Shown here one piece after another: positions 5,985 to 6,061 of a stretch of DNA of 6,061 bases (positions within the stretch are counted from its first letter, which is position 1; each line of letters begins with the position of its first letter). The notes under the pieces were generated by a model. The model was not told the origin of the DNA. It worked only from the letters and a program-made list of their open reading frames with translations, and made no database searches. The position numbers were made by a program, and so were the translations under genes. The stretch lies in assembly GCA_016928935.1 (NCBI GenBank), contig JAFGJU010000175.1, positions 1 through 6,061 of the forward strand. The letters are read 5' to 3'. This stretch comes from Candidatus Eiseniibacteriota bacterium (GTDB taxonomy: Bacteria; Eisenbacteria; RBG-16-71-46; JAFGJU01).

Positions 5985-6061
5985 TACCCGGAGCGGAGCA
6001 GCGACGTTGAGCTCGGCAAGACGACGTCGCTGCCATGTCAGATCTGGATCCGCTCGACCTC
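5985..6061. other. gene-free right edge
   Basis: No gene is supported in these last bases, which hold the inverted repeat described separately. An ATG at 6035 opens a plus-strand frame (MSDLDPLDL) that runs off the window, but it has no SD and is too short to judge. Confidence 0.4.
5998..6033. repeat. 10-bp perfect inverted repeat upstream of recombinase
   Basis: GCAGCGACGT at 5998-6007 is the exact reverse complement of ACGTCGCTGC at 6024-6033, with a 16-nt spacer. It starts 14 bases upstream of the first possible recombinase start codon. Position and geometry would suit an operator for the recombinase gene or a pair of recombinase arms, but a 10-bp match at this spacing somewhere in 6 kb is not very improbable. 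Confidence 0.4.

Noticed and set aside
6035..6061. Possible start of a plus-strand gene (MSDLDPLDL)
   Set aside because: Only nine codons are inside the window and there is no SD upstream.
1..6061. CRISPR array
   Set aside because: No regularly spaced repeats of 23-40 bp with unique spacers; the 22-bp tandem pair has no spacer and only two units.

Overview
This window is GC-rich bacterial accessory DNA. Its pieces differ in composition: I count about 53% GC in 2401-2460 and about 82% in 5521-5580. No 16S rRNA or other marker is present. GGAGG-type ribosome binding sites and one TTG start show bacterial translation signals. The protein families fit a deep-branching Gram-negative such as Acidobacteria, Planctomycetes or a deltaproteobacterial relative, but taxonomy cannot be fixed from this window.

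Layout, left to right. (1) 1-773 has no convincing gene. It holds a cluster of direct and inverted copies of a CGCAGTT/AACTGCG core (203-387), a 16-bp palindrome (280-295), a 22-bp tandem repeat (582-623) and a perfect 8-bp hairpin with an outer stem (621-654). (2) 774-4293 is a compact three-gene operon on the minus strand. In transcription order it encodes a small membrane-anchored protein with a phospholipase-D-like fold but no HKD motif (4293-3445), a 519-residue protein of no family I recognise (3434-1875), and a 10-helix YkvI-type LeuT-fold membrane protein (1859-774). The gaps are 10 and 15 nt and each gene has a recognisable SD, so co-expression is very likely. (3) 4300-4849 is intergenic and carries the operon's upstream region, a frameshifted C-terminal scrap of an IS5-like transposase (about 4613-4800) and a G-run/CAGGCACC motif (4819-4831). 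(4) 4850-5382 encodes a pRiA4b ORF-3/IS1096 TnpR-passenger family protein on the plus strand. At about 5383 it abuts, tail to tail, a tyrosine recombinase read from the minus strand (5984 to 5382) that lacks its catalytic C-terminus. (5) 5985-6061 holds a 10-bp inverted repeat just upstream of the recombinase.

The intact unit is the operon, and the flanks are mobile-element debris. My best reading is an accessory cargo operon between broken mobile elements. It pairs a membrane-tethered PLD-like protein, possibly a sensor or scaffold, and a conserved-looking soluble protein with a small-molecule or ion transporter. The biochemical role is not shown by the sequence. The central unknown protein and its link to a YkvI-like transporter are the best candidates for something undescribed.
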